Source of the DNA: Apteryx mantelli
Lineage: Eukaryota; Chordata; Aves; Apterygiformes; Apterygidae
Direction of reading: 5' to 3'
Assembly (NCBI RefSeq): GCF_036417845.1
Contig: NC_089979.1
Span: forward strand, 25,733,958 to 25,797,957
DNA: 64,000 bases
Shown piece after piece: positions 38,806-48,945 of the stretch. Made by a program: the position numbers and the translations under genes. Every line of letters begins with the position of its first letter. The stretch's first letter is position 1. The notes below the pieces were generated by a model. The model was not told where the DNA came from. It made no database searches and worked only from the letters and a program-made list of their open reading frames with translations.

Positions 38806-38988
38806 GAATCTCCACACAAATGCCCCACATGTGGAAGAACCTTTAATCAAAGAAGTAATCTGAAAACTCACCTTCTTACCCATACAGACATCAAGCCCTA
38901 CAACTGTGAGCAGTGCGGCAAAGTGTTCAGGCGAAACTGTGATCTACGGCGGCACAGTCTAACTCACACTCCGCGGCAGGACTTCTAG
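38806..38988 (+). CDS. OSR2: OSR2 coding exon 4: fingers 4-5 and stop (isoform A)
   Basis: This 183-base exon starts after an AACAG acceptor and encodes ESPHKCPTCGRTFNQRSN onward: finger 4 (residues 256-278), the TDIKP linker, finger 5 (residues 284-306) and the short tail TPRQDF before TAG at 38986-38988. The joined coding length is 656+100+183 bases, or 312 residues, equal to the five-finger isoform A of mammalian OSR2. All ten zinc-binding Cys and ten His are present across the five fingers. Exon 4 is unusual in being readable in a second frame (see the entry at 38888). Confidence 0.97.
   Translation, partial: ESPHKCPTCGRTFNQRSNLKTHLLTHTDIKPYNCEQCGKVFRRNCDLRRHSLTHTPRQDF
38888..38962 (+). 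CDS. OSR2: OSR2 alternative C-terminus (isoform B), second reading frame of exon 4
   Basis: Inside exon 4, CTTCTTACCCATACAG at 38872-38887 forms a good internal acceptor (pyrimidine tract plus CAG). Joined to the phase 0 end of exon 3 it gives 24 new residues beginning TSSPTTVSSAAKCSGETVIY and a TAA at 38960-38962. The total is 252+24, or 276 residues, carrying only fingers 1-3. This length and the pattern TSSP...SSAAKCSGETVI...GGT match the mammalian three-finger OSR2 isoform B as I recall it. The same bases therefore code in two frames: finger 5 in one and this tail in the other. Use of the site in birds is inferred. Confidence 0.65.
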   Translation, partial: TSSPTTVSSAAKCSGETVIYGGTV

Positions 38989-39068
38989 AGCAGCCAGGGA
39001 CCTGCACCCGCTTCTGCAGCTCCAAGTTGCTAATTCTGCTCAAGGACTCTATTGTAGAAACTCACAGA

Positions 39069-39076
<8 letters not shown>

Positions 39077-39100
<24 letters not shown>
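39077..39100. repeat. (CA)12 microsatellite in the OSR2 3' UTR
   Basis: These are twelve uninterrupted CA units with further imperfect ACAC sequence to 39130. The array is transcribed if the 3' UTR assignment is right. Confidence 0.9.
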
Positions 39101-39101
<1 letters not shown>

Positions 39102-39476
39102 CAGACGTACGTACACACACAGAGACACACGCAGACTCAGGGGCCAATCTTTCCTACCACACGTCTGCAAAGCTCCTTTAGAGAGTGTGGACTGCAGGAT
39201 CGGGCCCCTCTCCAACCCACACCGAGAGCGTAAAGCTAGTCTTGTAGATACTCGCAGCTCATTTTAGAGCTCTGTACAGAATGTGGTTTTGTTTGTTTCG
39301 TATTGTCATGTCAGATGCACATTGATAACAAATCTGGGAGTCAAAGTATCTCTTAAAAGTGTATTTCAAAATAAATCCTTTTTTTGTTTTCCAAATACCT
39401 CCTGCCTTGTTGTATTATTCTCTGAACATTTGGGCTTTTTTTTCCTGCTGTGTCAATGCAATAGTAAAGCATATTG

Positions 39477-39482
39477 AATAAA
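39477..39482 (+). terminator. OSR2: Polyadenylation signal AATAAA of OSR2 (likely)
   Basis: This canonical hexamer lies 489 bases after the stop codon. It is followed by TTTTCTAG and then GT/T-rich sequence. Alternatives are at 39370 and 39714. Confidence 0.5.
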
Positions 39483-39929
39483 TTTTCTAGCCGGGTAATT
39501 GTACTGTCACAACAATTTCGGTGATCGCTTTTGTTTGGCCTGTTCCACTGTTGCTTTTGTGTTATCTATTGTTAAGTAAAATGAAAGTGTCCGTATTTGA
39601 GCATTTATAGCTCTATTACTTAATAATACGAATGTCTAAATATTAACTGTACTTTTGTAATTTTCCCGAACGAAATACTTTTTAAAAAGAAGAGAAAGAA
39701 AGAAACACTTGCAAATAAACAGATCTTAGGAAATAATGTATAGAGCCATTCTTAAGCCAAAGCGGCTTATTAGTAACTTATTTGCAATCAGCCCATATAT
39801 TGTAAAAGTCATCCCTTTCGTGGAGATTGCATTAGATAGTCTCCTGCCATTAGACTTTGAACACGGGCAATTCGCCCGCGTAGACAGGGACTTTATACTG
39901 CAGAAGACGACTCTTTCCCGATAGCTCTG

Positions 39930-40680
39930 GAAACAAACAGCGAGGCGTAAATAACCCCCCCGCCCCGGGCCTCCTCGGCGCGCTCCCGCCGGCCCCTCGC
40001 CGGGCGGCAGCGCGGCCGCGCCCCGGCGGCGGGCGGCGGCGGCGGGCGCGATCCCGCGGGGGCTCCGCGCTGCTCCGCGTCCCGCACGGGTCGCGCTCGG
40101 GGCGGCCCCCCCGCCGGCGGCCGGGCCGAGGGGCTGCTCTCCCCGAGCGGGCTCCCCCCGGCCGGTCCCCGCCGCCCCGGGGCCCGGCGCCTGCCTCACG
40201 GGCCCCGCTCCCCACCCCTGTCGCCCCCTCCAGCGCCTCTGCCCCCCCCCCCCAACGGCGCGGCCAGCGCTGAGGCGCTTGGTCCCAGATGCTGCCGGGT
40301 GGCTCGGGCGCGCTGCCCTCCCTCTGCCACCCCACGCTCCGGTCCCTCCTGGGTGGGCGACCAGCACCCTCCCGCAGCGTCTGGGGGAGTTGGGGGCCTG
40401 CTGTTTTTCTCCAGGCTCGAGACCCCCCCCCACCCCAAATTCACCACGAAGTTAGAAAAGCAGAGTGAAATCTGCCCCGCTGCCCCATGGAGCCCCTGAG
40501 CTGCGGGAGCGACCCCACCGTGCCCGGTCCGCGGGGGGGCTGGATCCTGGGCCCGGCCCCACAGCGCCGAGGCCCCGGCAGAGGGAAGGACCTGTCCGCG
40601 GCAGCGACAGATCTCACCGGGCGCGGAGCAGCCCGCAGCAAGCCCACGCCGACAGGGCTGCTGCCTCCCGTGCCTGGCAC
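39930..40680. promoter_or_regulatory. CpG island just downstream of OSR2
   Basis: A dense CpG island begins about 0.2 kb beyond the last candidate OSR2 poly(A) signal and is separated from the main OSR2 domain by the AT-rich 3' UTR. No protein frame here resembles a known family. It could be the promoter of an antisense or downstream non-coding RNA, or part of the same Polycomb-type domain. Confidence 0.6.
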
Positions 40681-42484
40681 TCGGCGGTCCTGTGGCACGG
40701 AAACGTGCGGCCTGAACCCTGTTAATGAATACCGAGTCAAAACCAGCAGCGCTTGGGCTGTGGTTGGGTCGTAGGTGCAGAAACGGCTGCATTACTGCTT
40801 GGGGCTGCTCATTATCTCTCTCTGTCACCTCTGCAGAAGGTTACTGGCCCACCACCACCACGGGGACGGGGAAGGGACCCCGCAGAAAAGCCCCGCTCTG
40901 TCTCAGGCCAAGTCAGCCAGGTGAGTGTCCACTGATGAGGATGGCAGCAGACAAGGCGGTCTCAAATGCTGCCAAAATTTCATAGACAAGGCCTATCTCT
41001 TCATCTGCTCTAGTCCAGCAAGATGGGGAGGGGAAAATAAGTCTCTGCAGCCAGAAATACTGGTCTGCTGGCTGAAGAACAGCCTCCCTGGTCAAAGTTT
41101 AGTTAAGGGCCATCTGCTCTTTTTCTTGTCAACCACATTGACTTGCGCCCCTTCCCTCGCTGGGATGCCACATCCCTGGGGCTCCCCTCTTCCCCCAAGC
41201 TTGCAGCCTGTGTCCTCCCTCCTCTGCCCACTCCTCTGCTCCAAACCTCTCTCTACGGGCATCTCGCTCCCTCACCGTGGGCATCTTACCAATCTCTGAT
41301 TTCTCTCCATCTGACTGATTTTTCTATTCCCAGTGCATTCCTGTTCTCCCAGTAGGTTATTTCCTCTAAGTTTCTCTATCCTTATTGTTCTTGCAGTTCC
41401 TGTCCCCAGGCCCTTTTGCGTCCCTAGTTTCTTGTTCTCAGAACCAAGCGCACACAGGGAGGCTGGGATAACTCCGTTTGAGTAAACACCCCTGTCAGGA
41501 TACATGTTGGCTTATTCTGCTTCTCCCAGGCCAAACTCTATGTGCAGTTTGGAAAGAACTTGATCAGATGAACTCTATCAAAGACTAAATTAAAATGATT
41601 ACATATAGCTAAGGTTTTATTTAATTGTTTGGGGTTTCTTGTTTAATAATCTTTCCACTGAGCAGATGCAGCCTGTAAATTTATCTTCCCAGGATTTCAA
41701 AAGTTCAGAGGACAGAACAAAGGCTGAAGAGCTGGATCCAGGCAGTGACAAGTATGTTTAGCAGTAGGTCCCTTGATTGTTTTTTAAATTTAAACCAGTA
41801 GCTATAATCTTAAAATGTCAGAGGATGATTTAATATTTCTCTTCAATATCAGTGTCCTTTTCCATAGCACTGACATTTTCCATTCACGTTTAAAATATCA
41901 CCTCTCACTGGGAAGTTTCAGAGACAGTAATAAAGAACATGTTAAAATATATATATGGTTTGTTGTTTTTAGACCTGTTTTTCACAGAAACAGGTTCTGT
42001 AAAGCTCTCTTTGTGCCAGGGTTCATTTTTTTATAGCTATAAAGTGCCATCCTGAATTCTACAATGCAAACACTAAATACAATAATATCCTTGTTACTGC
42101 CATTTGTTTCTGTATAAAGTATCTTTCGTTCCTCTAGAGTTCTGTTCTGGCATATAGCATACAGCTGTGTATGTCTGTAGCTTCTTGAAGTTTCCCAAAT
42201 CACCTTCCTCCTGCTCCTGCATGTTCTTATATCTCCCATTTCCCCCTTTTCTGAACCTTTTTTCCCCTCCTCTTCCTCTGTTGGCTCTGATCATTCTGCA
42301 CCTTTTGCTGTGTTAGAGATAATAAGCAACTATAATGTGCCAACAGGAAGAAGGACTATCTGTGTTAAATATTTGGGGAAAAAAACAGCAGATGATAAGA
42401 TCTGCTGTGGCTACAATCTCCAATTTGGGGGCAAATTAGGCAAAAACGCATGCTTCTTGAGGTTTTGTCTGCAAACTGAGTTCT
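40681..42484. other. Intergenic, no gene seen
   Basis: This mixed-composition unique sequence contains no recognised gene or repeat. Pyrimidine-rich patches occur at 41140-41420. Confidence 0.65.
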
Positions 42485-42660
42485 GTCTACATTAGTTGCC
42501 GAAGCGAGTGCTGTCCACACTAGACGGTAGAGCTGTTCAATACAGCCATGTGTGCATAGCGTTTTGCTGCAATGTGATCTATTATACAGCAACAGCAATC
42601 TGTGCTGTTCCAGACGCGCACTCCTGATACCAGCATAGCTTTGCTGGCGCTGCCATCATC
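42485..42660. repeat. Possible ancient DNA-transposon relic
   Basis: The GTCTACATTAG and GTCCACACTAGACG words, followed by ATACCAGCATAGCTTTGCTGGCGCTG, recall an old amniote repeat with GTCTACACTAG ends and TACCAGCATAGCT-like interior. The match is from memory and is weak. Confidence 0.3.
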
Positions 42661-44530
42661 CCGATGTCACCTCAGGACCAGGCACAGCCCTAATCTATGT
42701 GGGAGACAGTGCAGCAGCTCCCCAGGAGGGTGACACAAGTCTGGCTTGCGCTAACAGGAATGCCAAGGGAATAAATCCACTCCCTTTGAGTAAATCATGT
42801 CAAAATCCATTATTTTTTGTACTTCTTCTCCCTCCCCCTTCACTTTTCCCTCCTGCTTTCTCCTCACTGCTCTGCTGCCCGTTCCCTCCTGGAGCCTGGA
42901 TGCTCGCTGCAGCCTCCTCGTCCACACAGACCCTGCCTCCCGCCTCCTGCACGCTGTGTCCCCTCATCTCCTGCCCCACTTTCTTCTTGCTGCTTTTCTT
43001 TTGCCTTGCATGCCTCACCCTGTGTTTCAACCTCTCTTTTCCTAGGAAAAATTACTCACTCAAACTCTTTCCCTCTTTTTGAACCTACCCTTTCCAAACT
43101 CGTTCGTTACATCAATCTCTCCCTTAGCTACCAGCTCCTGTCAGCTTCTTTCTCTTTGCTAGCCTAGACCTCATTTTCCCTGCCCACTACTTTTCATCCT
43201 GTCAGTCCTTCCTTGCCCAGCTCGCTCATCGCTGGTGTGTCTACATGGAAATTAGGAGCTGTTAATGCCAACTTTAATGACGACTTTACCCAAGGTCTGG
43301 TGCACAGTTGGCAGCATGGGCGCAGCAGCCCAGGGCCCAGGCTGGAGTAGCCGCACGGGCACTGGGCAGCCTCCCGGGCCAGTGCCGGCAGCCCCAGGCT
43401 GCCCTGGGGGATGCTGCTATCGGCCCCTCCACAGGAGCTGAGCGCGCCCCTGGTGCTGCGTGGTTGTCGGGGCACTCCGGAGGAAGAAACAGGCTGAGGT
43501 AACATGAAAAAGCAATGTACCAGCCAAAAAATCACAAGAAAAACAGTTTGCAGTTAAGAGTTGTAGTCAGCTAAGCTTCTCCATTGGTTAAGAACCTATT
43601 AATAAATCTCTGTTTTTAACATTTTTTAACTGCATGTAGTCTTTTACATGTAGAGGAGGGACTTTGTGTACTGAAATATATTACATGAAGGTTTAGGCAT
43701 ATGTAGCCTTTATATCAGTACTGTACTATGTTCCCAGCTTATATTTCTCTCCTCACAGAATCTCTTTTCCACCCTAATTATGGAAGCTTTTATTACTTCT
43801 TTTTCCTTTTTAGAACAGTGTAATTACGGCAAAATAGGGTAGCTATTAGCCAAAGAAATTGTTAGTTTTGTTTAAATTATTAAAGAAGCAAATAAATACT
43901 TAGATTAAAAAATGTTTATTATACATTCAAAATAAAGGCATCAACATCTATATAAAAATTTCATTAAAAAAAATCCAGATGCAGTTGTTTGTTTGTGATA
44001 CTTTTTCTAGAAGCTTCTAGTCTATTCAACATGAAACACAAAAATATTTACATTAAGAAAATTAAACATCTTTTCTAAATCCACAAAATTATGGAAACAT
44101 GAGGCATGGGCTTCTCCCCCTTCTTCGAGGCCTCTCCTGTGATGCTGAGTACTGTTTACCAGGCACAAGTTTTAAATGCTGCCCGGTTCTGCAGCCAAAG
44201 GGGAGCTCAGGATGAGCAGAGCACGTCCTTAAAATGTGTAATCCCGTCACAGTAGCCTCCCACCTCCATTTGTACTCAGCCTGAGAGCGCGAGCGTCGCC
44301 CATGGGCACGCCACTGCCATCGGCACCATCGGGGCAGCCGGCAAGGCGCTTGCTGCCACTCCAGTTATGCCTGCGCCAGGGCTTTCGTCAGCAGCCTGGT
44401 GCCAGCTAGAGGGTATTTCTCAAGCACTGCTTAGTCACCGCGGGGGCAAAGCTCTGCAGTGCAGGCTGACTTTAGGTGGTGCTTTCAATCTTACTGGTAG
44501 GGAAAATACCAAGTTCATCTTGAAGCAAAC
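42661..44530. other. Intergenic, no gene seen
   Basis: A pyrimidine-rich segment (42.8-43.2 kb) is followed by a GC-rich patch (43.3-43.5 kb) and AT-rich DNA. The AT-rich part at 43.8-44.1 kb is unusually free of CpG and could be a conserved element. No coding exon is supported. Confidence 0.6.
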
Positions 44531-44532
44531 AG

Positions 44533-44800
44533 AGGCTTGGTCTACACCATGATGTCCTGCCAGCAGGTTATATCAGCAAGGAACACAAAAAAAATCACCT
44601 CCTGAACCAGCACGCTGATGTTAGCCAACCCCTGGTGCACAGACATGTGCCGACAGCCTGCCTCCGAGGAGACACCGGCGCACTGTGGGGCTGTGGCAGC
44701 CTCGGGGCACGTGCAGATATCTCCTTTCAGGTCTTGCTGTGCCGGTTACTGGCTCTGCCTCTCCCGGCGGCGCGTTACAGCGGTGCCAGCCACAGAGCCT
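44533..44800. repeat. Ancient amniote DNA-transposon/MITE-like relic
   Basis: The left end GGCTTGGTCTACACC, then TATATCAGCAAGG, AAAAATCACCTCCTGA, GTTAGCCAACCCCTGG and later GTTACAGCGGTGCCAG, occur in the same order as in a common reptile/bird repeat. As I recall, that repeat begins CTTGTCTACACTAG and contains AAAAATCACACCCCTGA, CTAACCCCTGGTGTAGACA and GCTACAGCGGC. The copy is heavily decayed. The family name is not certain, and the right end is approximate. Confidence 0.5.
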
Positions 44801-46960
44801 GTGTGAGGCCACCAGGCTGGTTTGCCATGGGCAGGCCAGGGAGCTGGCTGGGCAGCAAGAAGGGCAGCGGGCAGCTTCCAGTTGGTAAGGAGGGGTGCAG
44901 CGAGTTCCCCAGCCTTCTCTGGCCATCAGCCATGGCCTGGCTCTGCGTAGGACAAGGGGAGCAGCAGCACTATTGCTTCCCTGAAATTCTCGTAGGATCC
45001 AGAGAGTGGCTCCATCGCCTCACAGGGCTGAGGGTTTGGACTGGGAGAAGATTACAAATCCCAGGCCTTTTGGATTTCCCTATGTGCAGAAATCCCCTGG
45101 ACTTCTGGCTTTGTACTAAGTACCTTAGCCTTCCTTGTGCACATATGAACTAAACCCCCAAGGGCTGTAAGCGCCTGAGGTGCCTTGCCGCAGGCAGAGT
45201 GCTCTGAGACTCCCACGTTCTCCGGCAGTGAAATGTTGAACTGTGGCTCCCTTGCTGAGTGCTTGTGAGAAACCTCTGATGTGCTAGAGCATTCTGGAGA
45301 CCTGTTAACTCTTCTGGGGGAAGGAGATTGACTGACTGCTTTTTTTTCCCAAGAGGAAGCAAAATCTTTTTTTCTTTTTCCTCTGAGATTATGTATAGGT
45401 ATTGTCTCTGAAATTGCCAGCTGACATCCTTTGGCATCACTACCTCTCACCGCTCTGAAGATGCCTCGAGGGGTGTCAGTCGTGCTTCATGTCAGTATGC
45501 CTTGATGTATCTCTTTGGCTTGGATTGAAAGGTACAGTCTCTAAATCTCCCGGTGACCCATTTGCATGGATCACTGATATGTTAGAATGTAACTGCTCCT
45601 ACCTATCATGTTAATACAAGTTTGCCTGTGTTCAAAGCAGCCTATACTCCACGTGCCACACTGTGCGCGCACACAGGGAGAGCTCACGCTGGTGTCTCTG
45701 TACGAAACAAGTACGAGTGTTTCATCATTGGTGCTTTCATTACTATATTTCAGTGATTTTATTTAATCCTCTTTGACTTGATAAACATAGACAGCCGAAT
45801 TATGTTTATCTGGGACCCACTGTAGTTTTAGTAGTTAGCAACCATGGCAAATGCTTGCAGGTCCCAGAAGCATCCTCTCCTCCCTGGGTCCCATGGGCCC
45901 CGCAAGGCTGAGTTTGGCAGCAGTGCTGAACACTTAGTACACAAGTGGAAAAGGACCAAAACTCCTATGAAAGAGCAGCTCAGCACAAATTGCCACCTGT
46001 CATCAGGACTTGCCTGCTGGAGTGCCCTCAGAGCCAGTCCTGGGGACCGCCCAAATTAGTTCTCCCAGGGAAACCTTGGGTGTCCTGTGCTGTTTCAGCA
46101 GCACTCAGCTGAGTGCTACTCCAGCCACCTCTGCAGTGAATTGGCGGGGATGGCTTTGGGAAGACCAGCTCTCCGTGTTCTTTCTAGCAGAGCCCAAAGT
46201 CCAACTGTGATGGCAGATGATAGGCATAGCTGCACAGGCAGCTTTAGCCCCAGAGTAAATTCAGACTGCCTGCAAGGGCAATGCAAATGATGCTCCCCTG
46301 GCCTGCACCCAAGGGGTGTCCTTGGGTTTGGAGCTCTTTCAAGACTGCCTGGCTGTGGTACAACATAAATACAGCCCATAAATTAGTCCAGAAGCTGGTT
46401 CTGCTGGGATGACTCTCATAACCACACAAGTCACCCCATGATTCTGCCTCTTATTTTCATGTTGTGGCCTCCTTTTCCCCCTCCATGGTAGAAGTGATGG
46501 CCAAGAGACCTGGTCCCATCCTAGAGAGGCAGGGACATGGGCAGCAATAGAAAAGCTCTGCAAAAACAAGGAAGCCTTCAAAGAGATTTCAGTTACATAT
46601 ATGGAAAAATAAATCTGTTTGGGTGAATGGGCCAGATCCTGCCCATTTCCTTTTGCCATGTGCCTGTTCACCTGCTATTTTCTGTCACAGAAAAGTGCAT
46701 CTTGAAATGAACACTGCATGAAGAGGCTACCTGGCAGCTCGTACCATCATGTCATGTTCTTCCCAAGCTAAAACCTTGTCTTGTCATGATTCATGTTCTC
46801 AAACTCCTATTTAAAAATGAAAAACTACTTAATAGTTTTTCTGTAGTTCAGCTATTGGCAGCACAAATGTGTTTGAGTCTCGTTTGTCTAGTTAAAAACA
46901 AATCAAACCCTAGACACAGAGATTTTAATGAAAAATTAGATTGTGATGTAGTCACATGGT
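44801..46960. other. Intergenic, no gene seen
   Basis: Balanced-GC unique sequence. A 132-codon minus-strand frame at 45052-45450 is serine-rich and has no family resemblance or splice context; I treat it as unsupported. Confidence 0.6.
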
Positions 46961-46969
46961 CCTGTCCTT

Positions 46970-47105
46970 TCCTGGGGTCACAACGGGCTCATTTCCCTAA
47001 AATCACGCAGTAAGTCACAAATCAGCTGAGATTACAATGCAAAAGCTAAGGCAGTATGTGGGGCCTTCTGCTGCCTTTGCCTAGTCCTGCCCTGCAGATG
47101 CAGAG
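46970..47105 (-). repeat. MIR-like SINE fragment
   Basis: CATTTCCCTAAAATCACGCA, then GTAAGTCACAAATCAGCTGAG and ATTACAATGC, follow the order of a reverse-oriented MIR (TTGCCCAAGGTCACACAGC, AAGT, GGCAGAGCTGGGATT, AGAAC). It is decayed, and it is similar to the copy at 47.42 kb. Confidence 0.4.
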
Positions 47106-47424
47106 TTTGTTTGTTTGTTTAAACAAGAGTTTTCAAACTGGGAAGTGAGTGTATGGGCAGGGGAACAAGTTACTGCAGGGAAAACAGGGGGTGTGAAAGT
47201 TCAGCATCTTGGTGGCTGCCAAGTTAACTATTCTTGTGTAGTCCTTAACCTCCTCATAAACACAAATGAGCTTCCCCTCTCACATCCAAAGGCTGAGATA
47301 CCTAGCTTTCGCTACAAGGTGCTGCCAGGTAAGAGAGTGCACATGGACATTTGCCACTGGATAGCAGCTAAACTGCAGGTTTACACTACCTTGCCCTGCA
47401 GTAAGTTGTTTGTCTGCCCAAACT

Positions 47425-47545
47425 GTGGGGTGCAACGGCTTCATTTCCCTAAAAACCCCACAGCAAAGTCGCAGTTCAGGTGAGGGAACGACGCAGGAGC
47501 TTGCCAGCTCTGAGGCCTTCGCCCCGAGAGCCGCCTAGACGCAGA
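47425..47545 (-). repeat. MIR-like SINE fragment
   Basis: TTCATTTCCCTAAAAACCCC, ACAGCAAAGTCGCAGTTCAGG, CAGGAGCTTGCCAGCTCTGA and CCGCCTAGAC follow the reverse-MIR order (tail of the tRNA-derived part with CACTAGAC-like end). It shares the exact word ATTTCCCTAAAA with the fragment 450 bases to the left. Confidence 0.4.
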
Positions 47546-47929
47546 GATCTCATTTGACAGAAGTTCTCCAGGTTTCAATGACAGGAAATCGCAGATGAGA
47601 AAAAGCTCTGTAAAGAGCCGTTATACAGTTTTAGCCGCAGGCTGTGAAAAGTAGCAGCCCCCCAGCTCTCTATTTTCACACCACTATTAATACTATTTAT
47701 CGTAATAGCATCTAGATCAGTGCAGGATCAGGGCTGTGTTGTAGCAGGCACTCTACCAACAGCACACAAAAAAACCCCGGTCCCAGCTTCGGGCATCAGC
47801 AGGGCATCACAGCAAGTCCCCAAGCACCTTACAGGGCAGGTGAGGAGGACGGATTCATTTCAAAAAGCTAGTTTTCAGGGGCTTCCTCTGCCAGGCCTCA
47901 GCGGAGAGGGACGAAAGACCCATGGGGCT

Positions 47930-48370
47930 GCCCAGTGTATCATGGCGGCTCTGTGGGCCCCCCGGGGCCCAGGGGTGGTGGCGCGAGGGGCAAGAGGGGC
48001 GCTGCACCGGGCCCAGGGACCTCGTGCCAAGCCGATCCCTGCCTCAGCACTGCCCCAGCCCCGCACCGCCGTTGCTGCCACCGCTGCCGCGCAGACGAGG
48101 CAGCGCGGGTCCCGAGGCCGGCCAAAATGGCCGATGGAGCTCCCTGCCTGGAGCAGGCTGGCCTCGCCGCGGGGCTCTCCGTGTGGCCGGCTGCGGCTGG
48201 AACGGGCCGCGGTGTGCCAAGGCCTGTCCCTGCGCCGTGCCGAGGCCTGCCCCTGTCCCTGCGCTGTGCCGAGGCCTGCCCCTGTGCCATGCCGAGGCCT
48301 GCCCCTGTCCCTGCGCCGTGCCGTGCTCTGCCAAAAGCAGAGCAGCTGGGGGCCAGGCCATACGGCTAGG
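47930..48370. other. GC-rich block with minisatellite
   Basis: An isolated GC-rich stretch of about 440 bases lies in AT-rich DNA. The left part is a small CpG-rich segment and the right part holds the minisatellite at 48214-48330. Open frames on both strands follow from composition. Confidence 0.6.
48214..48330. repeat. Minisatellite, GTGCCGAGGCCTG-type units
   Basis: The word GTGCC(G/A)AGGCCTG starts at 48214, 48237, 48266 and 48289, and a shortened form starts at 48318. The spacings are 23, 29, 23 and 29 bases. The 29-base unit carries an extra TGTCCC block, so the array is two copies of a 52-base dimer. Confidence 0.8.
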
Positions 48371-48785
48371 TGGGCCTCGTTTGTCTGCCCCTGCCGTAAG
48401 CCAAGGAAACCTTCAGCATATCCAAACTCTCACCTTTTTACCCATTTGAATGAAAAAGCATCACTAATAAAAGAAAATGACTCACCTAATGCTAAACCTG
48501 AGCTCTGTAGATCAGCTTTGATCAAATTCACTGATGTTTGGATAACTGCATTATTACAACTAAAACATCTTTTAAACTTTTTTTTTTCCAGACGCTCGTT
48601 CTTTAAACTTTGCTTTGATCACTGTGCATATCCTTTCCAGCAGAAATTTGTCCACAGAGGGTGAATTTTTTTCATTTGTTTTTCATATGGATTCTCTTTC
48701 CTTTGTTCATATTTTAAATCAGTGAAGCTACCCTTCAAGCTAACCCTTATAACAAAAATGCAGCTACTGTGCGGCTTTTAACAAC
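48371..48785. other. Intergenic, no gene seen
   Basis: AT-rich unique sequence without recognisable features. Confidence 0.65.
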
Positions 48786-48945
48786 TCATTTAACCCATCT
48801 GTGTCTCAGTTTTCCTGTTAGCAGCCCAGGGAAACTAACACTTATTTATGTAATGAGGATGATCATGAGGCTTAATTAGATATTTTTTGTAGGATAAAGT
48901 AAACATTTCAGAAGGGTTGAGCAGTTAAGCAGCAGTATTCTGTTA
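48786..48945 (+). repeat. MIR-like SINE
   Basis: ACTCATTTAACCCATCTGTG, TCTCAGTTTTCCTG, then ATGAGGATGATCATGAGGCT, TAATTAGAT and ATAAAGTAAACATTTCAGAA follow the MIR consensus order on the plus strand (CTTAACCTCTCTGTGCCTCA, GTTTCCTCATCTG, GTTGTGAGGATTAAATGAG, GTAAAGCGCTTAGAA). This is the best preserved MIR-like copy in the window. A related core-SINE or L2 family is possible. Confidence 0.6.

Larger units (their letters stand above)
38989..39740 (+). other. OSR2: OSR2 3' untranslated region
   Basis: The AT-rich region after the stop codon has three AATAAA signals: 39370-39375, 39477-39482 and 39714-39719. The first two are followed within about 30-60 bases by T-rich or GT-rich sequence suited to cleavage. 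A (CA)12 array lies at 39077-39100. The end is uncertain and more than one site may be used. Confidence 0.7.

Noticed and set aside
39726..40828. Minus-strand frames of 160-235 codons over the CpG island 3' of OSR2
   Set aside because: They have no family resemblance, and competing frames are open on both strands.
45052..45450. 132-codon serine-rich minus-strand frame
   Set aside because: It has no domain, no splice or promoter context, and a length still within chance expectation for the base composition.
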